Source of the DNA: Brienomyrus brachyistius
Taxonomy: Eukaryota; Chordata; Actinopteri; Osteoglossiformes; Mormyridae
Assembly (NCBI RefSeq): GCF_023856365.1
Contig: NC_064549.1
Coordinates: forward strand, 7,209,608-7,273,607
Reading direction: 5' to 3'
Length of the DNA stretch: 64,000 nucleotides
Of the stretch, positions 22,290 through 32,526 are shown piece by piece. The notes beneath the pieces were generated by a model, which saw only the letters and a list, made by a program, of their open reading frames with translations, searched no databases and was not told the origin of the DNA. The translations under genes were made by a program, and so were the position numbers. How positions within the stretch are numbered: the first letter of the stretch is position 1; the number at the start of each line of letters is the position of its first letter.

Positions 22290-22858
22290 GAGAAAAGCCA
22301 CACCAATGCAACGTTTGCTGGCGCTCATTTTCCCTGAAGGATTATTTAATAAAGCATATGGTGACGCACACAGGAGTCCGCGCTTACCAGTGCAGTACCT
22401 GCAACAAGCGTTTCACTCAGAAGAGCTCCCTCAACGTCCACATGCGCTTGCATCACAAAGAGAAGTCTTATGAGTGTTTCGTCTGTAGGAAGAAATTCTC
22501 CCATGAGACTCTGCTGGGGAGACACATGTGTCTGCATGGCCCAGGTGCCAGTTTGGTTACTCGAGCAGGCAAAGGACCAGCCTCTGACCCAGTTCCCGTT
22601 ACTGTTCCTGAACCTGGTGCTGGCATGGTGGCTCCTGCCATACCTTTGACTGGAGGAGCAGGAGCTGAAGATGGAGCAGAACCTTGCATGGAGATGGGTG
22701 AGGAGGCTGAGGGGGGTTGCCAAGATGAAACGTCCTTCACATGCTCCATCTGCTTAGCCAGATTCAGTCAAGCTGAGGATTTTCATGAGCACATGCAAAT
22801 GCATATCTCAGAAGGACTGCCGCATCGTGAATTACAAACCTTTCGCAAACAGAAATGA
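22290..22858 (+). CDS. zbtb20: ZBTB20-type transcription factor, last coding exon with ZF2-ZF5
   Basis: The phase-1 junction restores the TGEKP linker (G from 20355 plus GA here). Zinc fingers follow at about residues 502-524, 530-552 and 558-580 in the order seen in ZBTB20 ([52 protein letters not shown]). All have intact Cys2His2 ligands. A 66-residue Pro/Gly/Ala- and then Glu-rich spacer (about 581-646) separates them from the last finger (about 647-669, [10 protein letters not shown]), which corresponds to the isolated C-terminal finger of ZBTB20. ZBTB45 of mammals lacks that last finger, which favours ZBTB20. The frame ends at TGA after residue 686. Mammalian ZBTB20 has 741 residues in its long form, which includes an N-terminal extension not found here. 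Confidence 0.88.
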
Positions 22859-23325
22859 ACTGTTTTACACAGGTTGCCTTTTATCTACTTGTCTAAAATC
22901 CCTTAGACACAGACCAAATATGATCCGTAAAAGTCAACATTAAATTTTGGAACAGTTAGAAACAATGCACAAATATGCACTGCTCCAACAAAAAGAGAGA
23001 ACAACCAGCAAACTGTCAATTCAGTGAAAAATACTGCCTAATTAACCAGCAAATTTGCATACAAATACATGCAGGGTACACATATATTTTTGCAAATGTG
23101 TCCTGTTAATACATATATTTAGTTCATTGTGTATATGAACCGATCTTGACAGCTGCCAGCACATTTTGTATTTTCAACATGGGGAAACGTAAAACTGTTA
23201 AAAGATCTTGAATAACTGATACTAGTGGAGACAGCAATGCAATAGTATATAGGGATCTATTTTAAGACCATCATTTAATCATTTAAGTTAATGTCTGATG
23301 ATCCTGAGGAGCAAGAACATGCAGC
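22859..23325. other. Presumed 3' UTR / intergenic
   Basis: Directly downstream of the ZBTB stop codon and AT-rich. I see no canonical AATAAA close to the stop. An ATTAAA near 22941 is the only nearby candidate for a polyadenylation signal. Confidence 0.3.
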
Positions 23326-23329
23326 AAGT

Positions 23330-24080
23330 GGCAGGTCTGTGGGCAGAAATGCCCCTGCTGAAGAGAGATGTCAGAGGAGAATAATCAGAATGGTTCAAGC
23401 CAACAGGAAGGCGCTCAAATAACCACACTTTACAACAGTGGCATGCAAAAAGCATCTCTGAATGCACAACCTTGAGGTGGATGAGTTACAACAGTAGGCA
23501 GCCACATTTGGTTTCACTCCTGTCAGCTAAAAACAGGAAAAGAAAGATTCTATGGACACAGGCTCACCAAAACTGAACAGCTGTAGATTGAGAAAACATT
23601 GCCTGGTCTGATGAATCTTGATTTCCGCACTGTCAAGCAGACGGCAGCGCAAGAAAGTGGCATAAACAGCATTCATCCATGGACACAACCTGCCTTGTGT
23701 TAACAGTTCAGGATTGTGGTGGTGGTGTAATGATGTGGGAATGTTTTCTTGGTACGTCACCTTCTAATACCAATCTCATTATTTAAATGCCACAATCTAT
23801 CTGAGTATTGTTGCTACCCATGTGCATCCCTTTATGGCCATGATTTACCAATAGTCCACTTACTGCAGGGTAATACGCCATATCACAACACACGCGTCAT
23901 CTCAGACTGGTTCTGTGAACATGCCAATAAGTTCATTGCACTTCAATGGCTTAGCCGGTCACCAGATATGAATCCAATGGAGCACCTTTGGGATGTTGTG
24001 GGACGGGAGATTTGCAGCATCGATGTGCAGCCGGCAAATCTGCAGCCATTGCGTAAGGCAATCATGTCAGCATGGACCTG
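23330..24080 (+). pseudogene. Tc1-like transposase fossil
   Basis: Across shifting + frames the translation retains Tc1 transposase landmarks. The segments WSDESRF and DCGGGVMMWECF appear around 23600-23750. After frameshifts, an intact stretch follows: HNTRVISDWFCEHAN, then SPDMNPMEHLWDVVGREI and LRKAIMSAWT (to 24081). The DxxxxxxHLWD region around the third catalytic residue is readable, but the Asp-Asn motif before HNTR has been lost to an indel. Several stops and frameshifts make it non-functional. Terminal inverted repeats were not located. Confidence 0.75.
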
Positions 24081-24117
24081 AATCTCTAAGGCACCTTCTT
24101 AAGTCTATTTAGTTATT

Positions 24118-24480
24118 TAGTGGCCCTGTTGGGAAGCCACCATGCACTGCAAGGGGGCGATCAACACCAGTCAGGCCATTAGAAGCTATGGTCTCCTTAC
24201 TGCTGGCAGGCTTCCCTTGCTGGGCTTAAAGCCCATGCTGGGAAGATGCCAAGAGGCAAAAGACGGCAGTGAGTTGCATATGTTTGCTTACTGCAGGTGG
24301 ATGGAAGGAGGATCACCTTGAAGGCACTGCTTCCTTCTACCTACAAGGGGAATACCCTAGGATGACTACCCCAAACAGACTGTCACCTTTTCATAGACCC
24401 TCTTTTTTGTAGCGGCCCCACATTACTGTAATAAACTTTGCCCTCTGAGGGCCGTTTGTTGGCACCATTGTCTCCTGAGT
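24118..24480 (+). repeat. LTR-like repeat, copy 1
   Basis: It aligns block by block with 24845-25152 on the same strand and with 63560-63990 on the other strand. Shared blocks are TTGGGAAGCC, CTTGCTGGGCTT(t/a)A(g)GCCCATGCTG, AGACCCTCTT, ATAAACTTTGCCCTCTGAGG and CTCCTGAGTC(t/a)TCTTGCC. An AATAAA (24430-24435) precedes the 3' block. The sequence after it (CTGGTGGAGGATGTGGG) resembles the junction after a retroelement LTR. This suggests the long terminal repeats of a retroelement, but no pol genes are attached. Confidence 0.45.
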
Positions 24481-24844
24481 CTCCTTGCCCCACAACACTG
24501 GTGGAGGATGTGGGTGAGTGGAGTCACTGCAGCTGACCAGCAGGACTTCACGTAGTAGAAGGTACTTGGCTAGTTGATATGCTGCAGCAATTACAGCAGA
24601 GGTCACCATACGTGTACTGAGGGATCATTGCCAGCCCCTCTGTGCCAGTTTTGACACTGAATGGATGAAGCTGCTAGCCACTCTTTGCCAGTCACTACAC
24701 TGAACACTAGTTTGGATGAAGCTGACATCCTCTCTGTGCCAACTGCCACTCTGAATGCCAATAAGAAGAAGTCAGCAGTTATACCAGTCAGCAATGACAG
24801 ACAGGTTGAAGCTTCAGCATGGTGTTTTGGCAGGAGGTTGACAG
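24481..24844 (+). repeat. Segment between the LTR-like repeats, with about 60-bp subrepeats
   Basis: The phrase CTCTGTGCCAGTTTTGACACTG recurs in degenerate form three times between about 24630 and 24760 (CTTTGCCAGTCACTACACTG; CTCTGTGCCAACTGCCACTCTG), each followed by an AATG/GATGAAGCTG block. No retroviral-type protein domain could be recognised in any frame. Confidence 0.45.
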
Positions 24845-25152
24845 CCTTGTTGAAATGTTGCCCTGCACTAGAAGGGGCCAGTCAACACCCTGGAGGTCAA
24901 CAGGAACCATGGTTTCTTACTTTTGACCTCAAGAAGTATCAATGGGACATGACTGGAAACTTATGATGGTGGGACAGTCTTGCCTCGCTGGGCTTTAGGC
25001 CCATGCTGAGAAGAATCCAAGGTGGAGAAAAGAGGATGCATCTGCCCATCACAGACCCTCTTATGTATAGTGGTCCCTCATTCATGAAACAAACCTTGCC
25101 TTTTGAGCAGCTTTTGTCTGCATTTTTGTCTCCCTGAGTCATCTTGCCTTAG
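24845..25152 (+). repeat. LTR-like repeat, copy 2
   Basis: Direct repeat of 24118-24480, diverged and internally shorter. Matching ends are GCTGGGCTTTAGGCCCATGC, CACAGACCCTCTT and TTTGTCTCCCTGAGTCATC. The AATAAA of copy 1 is mutated here. Confidence 0.45.
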
Positions 25153-25199
25153 GACGATATTCATTTGATTATTCATTGATCCATTTAATCATCTTCAAT

Positions 25200-26470
25200 C
25201 CATTTTTCCTGATGATGGCCTTGGTTGCAGAGTGCCAGATTGGTCAGTGCGATAGTCCTGCCATAGCCATAGACTCATATGATACAATCTCTCCAGCATC
25301 ATTACCGTGGTCTCCACTCAATTCAACATTCCTGGAATAATTCCCCTGGAAGTCATTTAGTTGGCAAGCTGCTCGAACCACCTCAGCTGAATTCACGTAT
25401 TCCAGTGGTCAGTAGTAGTAGTTGTACTTTGAGGTACCTCCAGATGTCTAAATCCCTCTTTCTGTGATGTTGAATGAGCCCAGCAATCATGAATAGAAAC
25501 CATGTGAGGACCTTTTGTACAAACTTGTTCTTTTTCATTACCCAAATTCTCATGAGAACAGGGATGTAGACTGCTCAACCACAAACCTTGCCTGAGAACT
25601 TAACTCTCATCTAACGCCACTGATCCACCTGTTAAATTTGAAAGCAAGATCCTAAGGAAAGCAAAACCCATTAAGGGCAGCCCCCCCCCCCATCTACTTT
25701 ATCAAGAGAATGCCATGGCCTTAGATTTGGAGCGCTGTATCTCAACCTTGCCTCTTCACATTCAGCACTGAAATGCTCAAGTGTGTGCCAGAGGTTCTGG
25801 TCGGGTCTAAAAGCACATTATTATCTGCAAATAGCAGAGATGTCACCAGCCTTTCAACTGGATTCTCTTCCAACCACAGCTCACCAGAAAGAAGAATTCC
25901 ACTCTTTCCAAGAGAATACCATGGCCGTGGATTTGGAGATGCTGGATCTCAACCCTGCTGTTTCCCACTGAGTACTGAAATGCTCAAGTGCGTGCTAGAG
26001 GTTCTGGTAGAAACAGTCTAAAGGTACAACATTTCCTGCAAATAGCAGGGATGTCACCATCCTCTCATACTGGATGCCCTTCCAACCACATCTGTGCCTT
26101 GATATCCTGGTCATGAAGATCACAAATATATGAAGACAAGAAGCACTCTAGCTGCAGACCAACCCAACTTTGAATGGCTCTGATCATGTGCTAAGTATGC
26201 AGATAGGGGCCGAATAGCACACGGTAGTAGCCTCGTTACTCTTTCTTTCTACAGCACCTCCCACCGTTTTTGCCTATTCCCATAAATAAACCCTCACAAA
26301 GCAGTGCAAAGGAGGAGAGTTGGTCCAATGTTCCACGGCCAGAGATGCTATGTTTGACCATTAGGTTGGGCCTCCTCTCCAGGAGCAAATAGGAATCACT
26401 GTCCCTGGTTGCTAGCCCATCTCTCCCACTTTCCATGCAACTTTGAAGAGGCTTGTCAAACAAGTTATCC
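25200..26470 (-). pseudogene. LINE reverse-transcriptase fossil with an internal duplication
   Basis: On the - strand the order is that of a fish non-LTR retrotransposon ORF2. A segment with SGRGTLDQLSS and ALLCEG (26236-26463) is the region before the RT catalytic core. It is followed by a LLFAD-type catalytic motif (degenerate FADN/FAGN in place of FADD) and HALEHFS, then a C-terminal region to about 25200. Many stops and indels interrupt it. A block of about 206 bp carrying the FAD motif is present twice in tandem (25700-25905 and 25906-26110). Confidence 0.6.
25680..25692. repeat. Poly-C tract
   Basis: A run of about a dozen C inside the LINE fossil. Confidence 0.8.
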
Positions 26471-26715
26471 CATCAAAATCCAATGCTTTCAGCATACTTG
26501 GACAAAAAGTTAAGAATCGCTTGAACATTTAGCGTAACATTCATACTTTTTATTAGTAGAAACATAACACATTCTGTTCTTTTTCCACTTTATGTTTGTA
26601 CAGAGTGTTTAGTGAGTATGATTAAATAGATTAAATTCTATTTTACTTAATTGAACCAGTTTTATTTAGATACATATCATTTTCCCCCATATGTTTATCA
26701 ACTGAAATTTCAGTA
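26471..26715. other. Intergenic, nothing recognised
   Basis: AT-rich, no frame of interest. Confidence 0.4.
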
Positions 26716-26719
26716 GTAC

Positions 26720-27970
26720 AGATACAGCCATGTGAAACAGTAAGCACATCCTATGAAAAAGGTTTTTCTTTTTAAACATGTGGAAATATTAACATGTGAC
26801 CTTCATTTAAAAACAGTATCTATAGATACTGGTGATGTAACTGAATTTTACAAAAATGAACAGATATGCCATTTTCTTCTATTTAAAAATTATTTGCACT
26901 TTTAGCCCTAATACTGTAGCTGGTATGTGGCAGAAGCAACCTCAAATATGTCTACCAGTTTCTCACATCAACTGGAAGAAAGATATTCCTTCAGTTTTGC
27001 AATGTTTGATTTATTTATTTTTTCTAAACGTGCACGGCGCATTTCAAATTCCCACGCAGCATTTCAGGGGATTTAGATGCAGTTAGATGCAGGGTTTGAT
27101 TTGACCATTCTAGAACTCTGCATTTTTTCCTTTTAGGATCATTGTTATCAGTCTTCTGACAGATGATCTCAAATTACCCTCAAGCACCCTGTGGTACAAT
27201 GAAGAATTCATAGTGGATTCTATGATGGTGAACTGCCCAGGAAATGATGCAGTGAAGCAACCCCAAACTGTAACATTTCCACCACCATGCTTTACAGATA
27301 TGTATCTTATGTTTTAGTCAAATTCTGTGTTTGGTTTTTGCCAAAAATGGCTACTGTTACTGGAGTCAAAAAACTTTATCTAGCCCTGTCTGTCCAGAAC
27401 ACACTGCACCAGAAGTCTTGGATTTTGCCTGGATGTTCATGAGCAAACGTTAGTCTCCTGATGTTCTTTCTGGACAGATGTTCCCTCCTAGCACACATCT
27501 CATTTGTCAAGATCTTCTCTAACAATCTTCTGATCATTCGTACCTGATGTGGTGCATCTGATTCTAATTTTAGATATTTGTGGTATCGATAAATGTAGAG
27601 GTGCACTTTTTCTGCACATGCAATTTGCATTTATGTTTATATAAATTATATAATTGAATAAAAAATGTAAATGGTGCATGATATTTATTACATCACCTCC
27701 ATCTATCAATATTGTTGCAATGAAGATGAAATTTTAGTATGCAGAGGAAAGTCAAAACCTTGGGGGATACTATCACGCTGCCCTGCACAAGTACTGAATC
27801 CACCTTAAAATGATCAGACTTGCCTGCATTACTAATGATACACACATATTCTTCCTGACTGTAATTTTATACAAACTCGTTTATTTTTTGCAAACTCACA
27901 TAGTAAAATTTTGAGAGTCAAAATCACATATTTCTCAGCAGATCTTAGAAAAAGCGGGTTCAATACTTTT
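26720..27970. repeat. DNA-transposon-derived dispersed repeat
   Basis: It has the layout of a widespread fish repeat: an ACAGCCATGTGAAACAGTAAG start, then a CACCACCATGCTTTACAGATA block and further transposon-derived text to about 27970 (CAATACTTTTGCTAGGCAGTG). The HYPHEN-free block CCACCACCATGCTTTAC has a partner in the repeat at 48.65-49.16 kb (CCACCATCAAATTTCAC). No transposase frame remains. Family assignment is uncertain. Confidence 0.4.
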
Positions 27971-29510
27971 GCTAGGCAGTGCATTTTTGTACAAATCATA
28001 CTTTGTAGATCCTAGAAACAATTTCAATGACAAAGTAAAAGAAGCTAAAATACAACAAAAATACTCTAAAATTACCTAGAGTGACATCATTGAGCCATAA
28101 TTCATTGTTTTCAAATGTATAGTTTAGCGAGTGATATTTGTGGTTGTTTTATCAGAATTAGTTATTAGAATTAGCTAGAGTGTTTTGAAATTTCTGAAAT
28201 TCTGATCAAATGCTTTAACATGAGTTGGCAAATGCATTTAAATAATAATAATAATAATACATTTTGGAAAGAACAACAGTATAAGTGAATTTTCCCAAAG
28301 AATTTAAGCTGATTATCATACAGGGTTTTTGTATGCAATGTTACTGCTTGTTCAGTACTCTTTCATTGTGAACAATACAACAAACAATGACTTGCGTATC
28401 TATTGACCTACAGACTGCATAATCATCAGATCAATATATTACAAGATAATGTGGAATTCTTGTATGTATCAGCATTTTGATAGACAGAAAACATAGACAA
28501 TGCCCAATGAAAGGGCACCGAGTTCTTGAATTCAGTACAGTGGTTAAAATTTTGCTTCTCTTGAATACCTTATCGATAATTAAACAATGTCCTACAGAAA
28601 ATAATTCAGGATAACAGCATACAATTGCCTTACCTTGCAAATTTCCAACTGCCCATTTTTGCATAATATTGCCACCTTTGTGTTGTTATTGATCTGTCAT
28701 CAGTTGGTTTCTTTGTCGTGTGGAAATTGCCATCCTAGTCCACATTTGACTACAAAAGCAAATACTAGACCAACCTGGTAGTACTTGTCTGTGGGTTAGA
28801 AAACTAAAGAAGATTAGTAATTAATCATTTCGGAATACAGCCTTTTTACTCATACAGCTTAATTACCCGCTTTCCATTGGATGTGATTTTGTCAGAAATT
28901 CCTACATGCAGAAAAAACTGTGCTGTTATGCAATACATGTTGTTGACTACGATGTACTGAATTCATATACGAATATAGTTGCTTGACAATTAGGATATAT
29001 TTTGTTTATTCCTTAAAGAAAGCATATCTCCTGCAATCTGCGGAACGATGGTGTTGATTGCAACATATTTGTTGTGCTGCTTAAACCAATGAGTGACACA
29101 TTGTTTTTGAAAGCTGTTAATATTTTAGAGAACAATGAATGTAAGAAATGTCTATATGTTAAGTATTTATGTTGGAGATGTCTTTTTAGGCAAATAAATG
29201 TTTCATATAGCTTTTATTTTTGATTGTCATCTGTTCTAGTTTCACGTGTCGAGCTTTTATTGTTTTGTTGTTGTTAACACACACTTCAGGACAAAGTATG
29301 GGACAGAGAGAGAACAAAAAAGAATTAAGCACTAGGCATACGCTGGATGAGATACCACAAGGCATACAATCACAATAAACAATTGAAAGAAAGTAAACCA
29401 TGTAAATCACATGTCTTTGGAGTATGGGGAATATTTGAGTACCTCCACACAAAGATGAGGAGAACATGCAAACTCACACTGGGCCAAAGCCAGGAATCAA
29501 AGATACCACA
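27971..29510. other. Intergenic, AT-rich, nothing recognised
   Basis: Short frames only. An (ATA)n run lies near 28241-28258. No gene or repeat family assigned. Confidence 0.4.
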
Positions 29511-29514
29511 AGGC

Positions 29515-29935
29515 ACTTGTCATGCCTCGCATGGGCTTCTGCAACTCATCACCGACAGGTTTACCGGCTTGGGCTATCGAACCACTGCAGATGATTCAAA
29601 ATGCAGCAGGACGTCTGACTTCCAAACAGCCAAAATGCTTTCATGTTACTCCCCTGCTTGTCTCACTTCATTGGCCCCCTTTAGGTGCTCACATCAAGTT
29701 CAAGTCCTCTGCGCTGGCTTTCACAGTCTTCAATGTATCAATATCCATCTCTCCCGTCGCATCTCTAACGTCGCTTCTACATCCCTAGACCAAGTGTCAC
29801 TCAGGATGTTTCTCACGTGTGGTTCCCCGATGGTGGAATGAGTTGCCAAATAACATCAGATTCCCTCTCAACCTTCAAGAAACACCTCAAGATCCATCTG
29901 TCCCTTGAAACCCCTATAGTAGCCTACACCTGCAC
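29515..29935 (+). pseudogene. LINE (L2-type) reverse-transcriptase C-terminal fossil
   Basis: The + frame reads GLPAWAIEPLQMIQNAAGRL, then HVTPLLVSLHWPPL, then a KFKSSALAF segment. This is the hallmark order of the thumb/C-terminal region of L2-like LINE ORF2 (LQ-IQNAAARL, THITPLL-SLHWLPV, RIKFKLLVL). The frame breaks soon afterwards. There is no upstream RT core, so the copy is 5'-truncated as is usual for LINEs. Confidence 0.75.
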
Positions 29936-29959
29936 TCCACACTCAATTGCAGGTCTCTT

Positions 29960-30060
29960 ATGTTCTCTTTAGAAATGCAGCATGACGTCTTGGGCCAGTG
30001 ATACCTCAGGCACAGTTCATGGAGTGCTATTAACAGAATACCACTTCTGGCAATTTTCCA
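29960..30060. repeat. Dispersed short repeat B, copy 1
   Basis: The block around GCAGCATGACGTCTTGGGCC, CTCAGGCAC and GTGCTATTAACAGAA recurs at 32140-32215 on the same strand. Its - translation contains the same LIALHE-CL--H-PK pattern in both copies, suggesting a shared transposon ancestor. Confidence 0.5.
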
Positions 30061-30817
30061 CCGCCACCAAGAACTGAGCCATACCCAAGCCATACTGCCC
30101 ACTTTCAGCTGGGTACAGTTTTTCATTGTAAATTATGCAAGCCGTACTGTACTTACTCTGACACCGGCCCTACATACTAGCAGGGCTGAAAGCACAAGTG
30201 AGCCGATTTGGTTGTGTCGCCACTATCTGATCCGTCAAAATGCATGGAGATCTGTGTGGATATGCATGGATTACCTGATGGAAAATGAGCATTGGTAGAA
30301 TCATACCTCGTGATGTATTGAAACATTCCAGATAACCCAGAACTTGAAATTGTTCAACGTCCAATTTAATGATAGTACTACAGAATAGCTGCACGGAATG
30401 GATTCGTGATGCATTTACACAAGCGGATGCTAATCCCGCTAGCATTAGATGCTAACATTAGATGGCAATTCTTACAGACATGCTAGCGGAAATCATAGTA
30501 AATCATGATGTACACCATGTGAACAGTAAATAAGCATCTCTTCAGTTTTATGTCACTGTCGCTCTCCAAACCCAGCAACGCCTTTACTGAGTCGACCCTT
30601 CTGCAGTGGAAAAACAAAGTGAGCTGGAACTGAACTGTAACTATATTCTCTTTGCGGTCCAGGTCGGGTCCAGCCTGGTTCGTGTATGTCAGTAGAAAAG
30701 GGCCATTAGTTAACAAGTTAAGATTCTTGCTATGGTTGAAATGTGATGTACAGTATAGCTCTTGCTCCAATACTACTTAGCTGCCCTTATGCCTAACTCA
30801 CTCTCTTGCTAGCTGCA
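30061..30817. other. Unassigned, possibly transposon-derived
   Basis: Several medium frames on the - strand, none with a recognisable domain. Confidence 0.3.
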
Positions 30818-31480
30818 TCAGAATCACAATCAGGTTTATTGGCCAAGTATGTTCACACATACAGGAAATCTGTCACATGTTGTCACTGGCTTGCACACAT
30901 ACAGCAGACACATACACGGGTGAGACAAGACACATATGGTTGATAAGTACATAAAAAGTGCAAGGGTACAGTGCGAGGAACATAGAAATAAATACATACA
31001 GTACAATCAGTACAACGACTCATTTACAATGAGATATTGTTTGATAATGGAGGGAGGTAACAGTGCAACTAAGGTAAAGCAACTGGGTCAGCTATTCATG
31101 AGTGATGGCTTGTGGGAAGAATCTGTTCTTGTACCTATTTGTTTTGGCGCACAATGATCTATAGTGCCTGCCAAAGGAGAGAATTTCCATGAGGCTGCGG
31201 CCCAGGTGTAAGGGGGCTGCGATGATATTGCCTGCCCCCGCCCCCGACTCAGAATGGATACAGTCCTGGAGGGTAGACAGGATAACACTAACATTTTCTG
31301 TTGACCTATTTGGTGTATCCTGTTCTTGTCTTTTTTGATACTTCGTCTAAAGCAGACTGACGTGTAGAAACATCAGTGGCTCCCGTTGCAGGTTTGAGCT
31401 TCCTCACCTGGTGCAGGAAGGAAACCCTCTGCTGGGCCTTTATGAATTTATTTTGGTCTCTCATTTCAGGTCCTGGAAGA
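30818..31480 (-). repeat. LINE 3'-end fragment
   Basis: On the + strand it starts AGAATCACAATCAGGTTTAT followed by TGGCCAAGTATGTTCACACA, the reversed tail common to fish LINE/SINE 3' ends. It is followed by blocks on agreement of a LINE 3' UTR (GAATCTGTTCTTGTACCT; CTGCGGCCCAGG). No RT frame remains. Confidence 0.55.
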
Positions 31481-32139
31481 TTGGAGATTCCGGAAATGAA
31501 TAGGTTTCCGTGCCAGACAGTGCTATTCAGTATGGAGGGGGGCTCTTCCTAAAATGCACCTTCATCTACACAATTTTGAGCATGCTGTAATAACCACACT
31601 AGACAACCAACTGCTCGACCTCACAACTGTATGCAGACTCACCACCATTTCTGCCGAACGCATCTCTGACTGCATGTCAGTAATGAGCCGTCTCACCTGT
31701 ACACAGCATAGGACAACAGCGCCTGATAAACAGACAAATGCATATGTAAATGCTAATAAAAAAAATGGTACCAGCTATAAAATGGGTCTTTGTTACCCTT
31801 GCAGGTACCGTATCACTGAAACTGAACACATCTGAGTATGTGAAGCTGTGACTTCTGTGAAAATCTTGCCACTAAAGAACAAAGAGTTTATTAGCATGGT
31901 TTACCACTAGTAGCGTGGGCCACATTCCAGTGACAGATGAATGTATTCTCTCTCTTTTTTTATTACACTCCCATTATACATAATTGCTATAACAAGTGGA
32001 GGATAAGCAAAAAGGAAGGGGGGGGGGGAGAGAAGGGGCGGGTGGAATGGAAGCCATATGGATGATAGGAGAGACGTCCAAGATGCCAGCAGAAAGAGTG
32101 GAAACAAAGAATAATGCAGTTAATGGCACACAAACCGAG
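31481..32139. other. Intergenic; G-rich tract
   Basis: Contains a G run near 32019-32028. No gene recognised. Confidence 0.35.
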
Positions 32140-32215
32140 AACTTCAGCATGATCTTGGGCCTGTGACACATCAGGCATGACTCGTGGAGGGCTATTAACA
32201 GAACCCATCTAAGAA
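32140..32215. repeat. Dispersed short repeat B, copy 2
   Basis: Matches 29960-30060: CAGCATGATCTTGGGCCTGT, CATCAGGCATGACTCGTGG and GGGCTATTAACAGAACCC. Confidence 0.5.
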
Positions 32216-32526
32216 GCAAAGCAGGCACAGTGTGTCCATAAGGGGAAAGACTCGAGGCAGGAAAATAAGAGCGCAGAAGAGATGGCGCCAAAGGAGCAGC
32301 TGGTGAAGCAGGCAGCGTGGTGGGGAGCCTGGTGAAAGGCAGGAGGTGGCAGAGTCTGAGCAGAAAGCACACAGCAGATGTCAGCTGCAGGCGTGCGCCA
32401 GGAGGTGGAGGCAGCACGCAGGAAACGGAGGGCCGACGGAAAACGCCAGTGCGGCGTATAGCTACGTGGAACCTACGCGGTTATTTTGACGGGAACTGGG
32501 GAGCGCCTCTCGAACTGCTTTTGTGA
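32216..32526 (+). other. GC-rich block, possible LINE 5' end
   Basis: Markedly richer in G+C than its surroundings, with several CpG. A + frame ends in RRIATWNLRG followed by a stop at 32524-32526. The motif (R)IATWN-RG is how the apurinic-type endonuclease domain of many LINE ORF2 proteins begins, so this may be the 5' end of a truncated LINE. The alternative is a genuine CpG-rich promoter of an unseen transcript. Confidence 0.3.

Noticed and set aside
22346..22749. Antisense frames opposite the zinc-finger exon
   Set aside because: Shadows of the well-supported zinc-finger coding exon.
31974..32417. 147-codon Leu/Pro-rich - frame
   Set aside because: Composition follows a G-rich tract and the GC-rich block; no family resemblance except a shared repeat segment.
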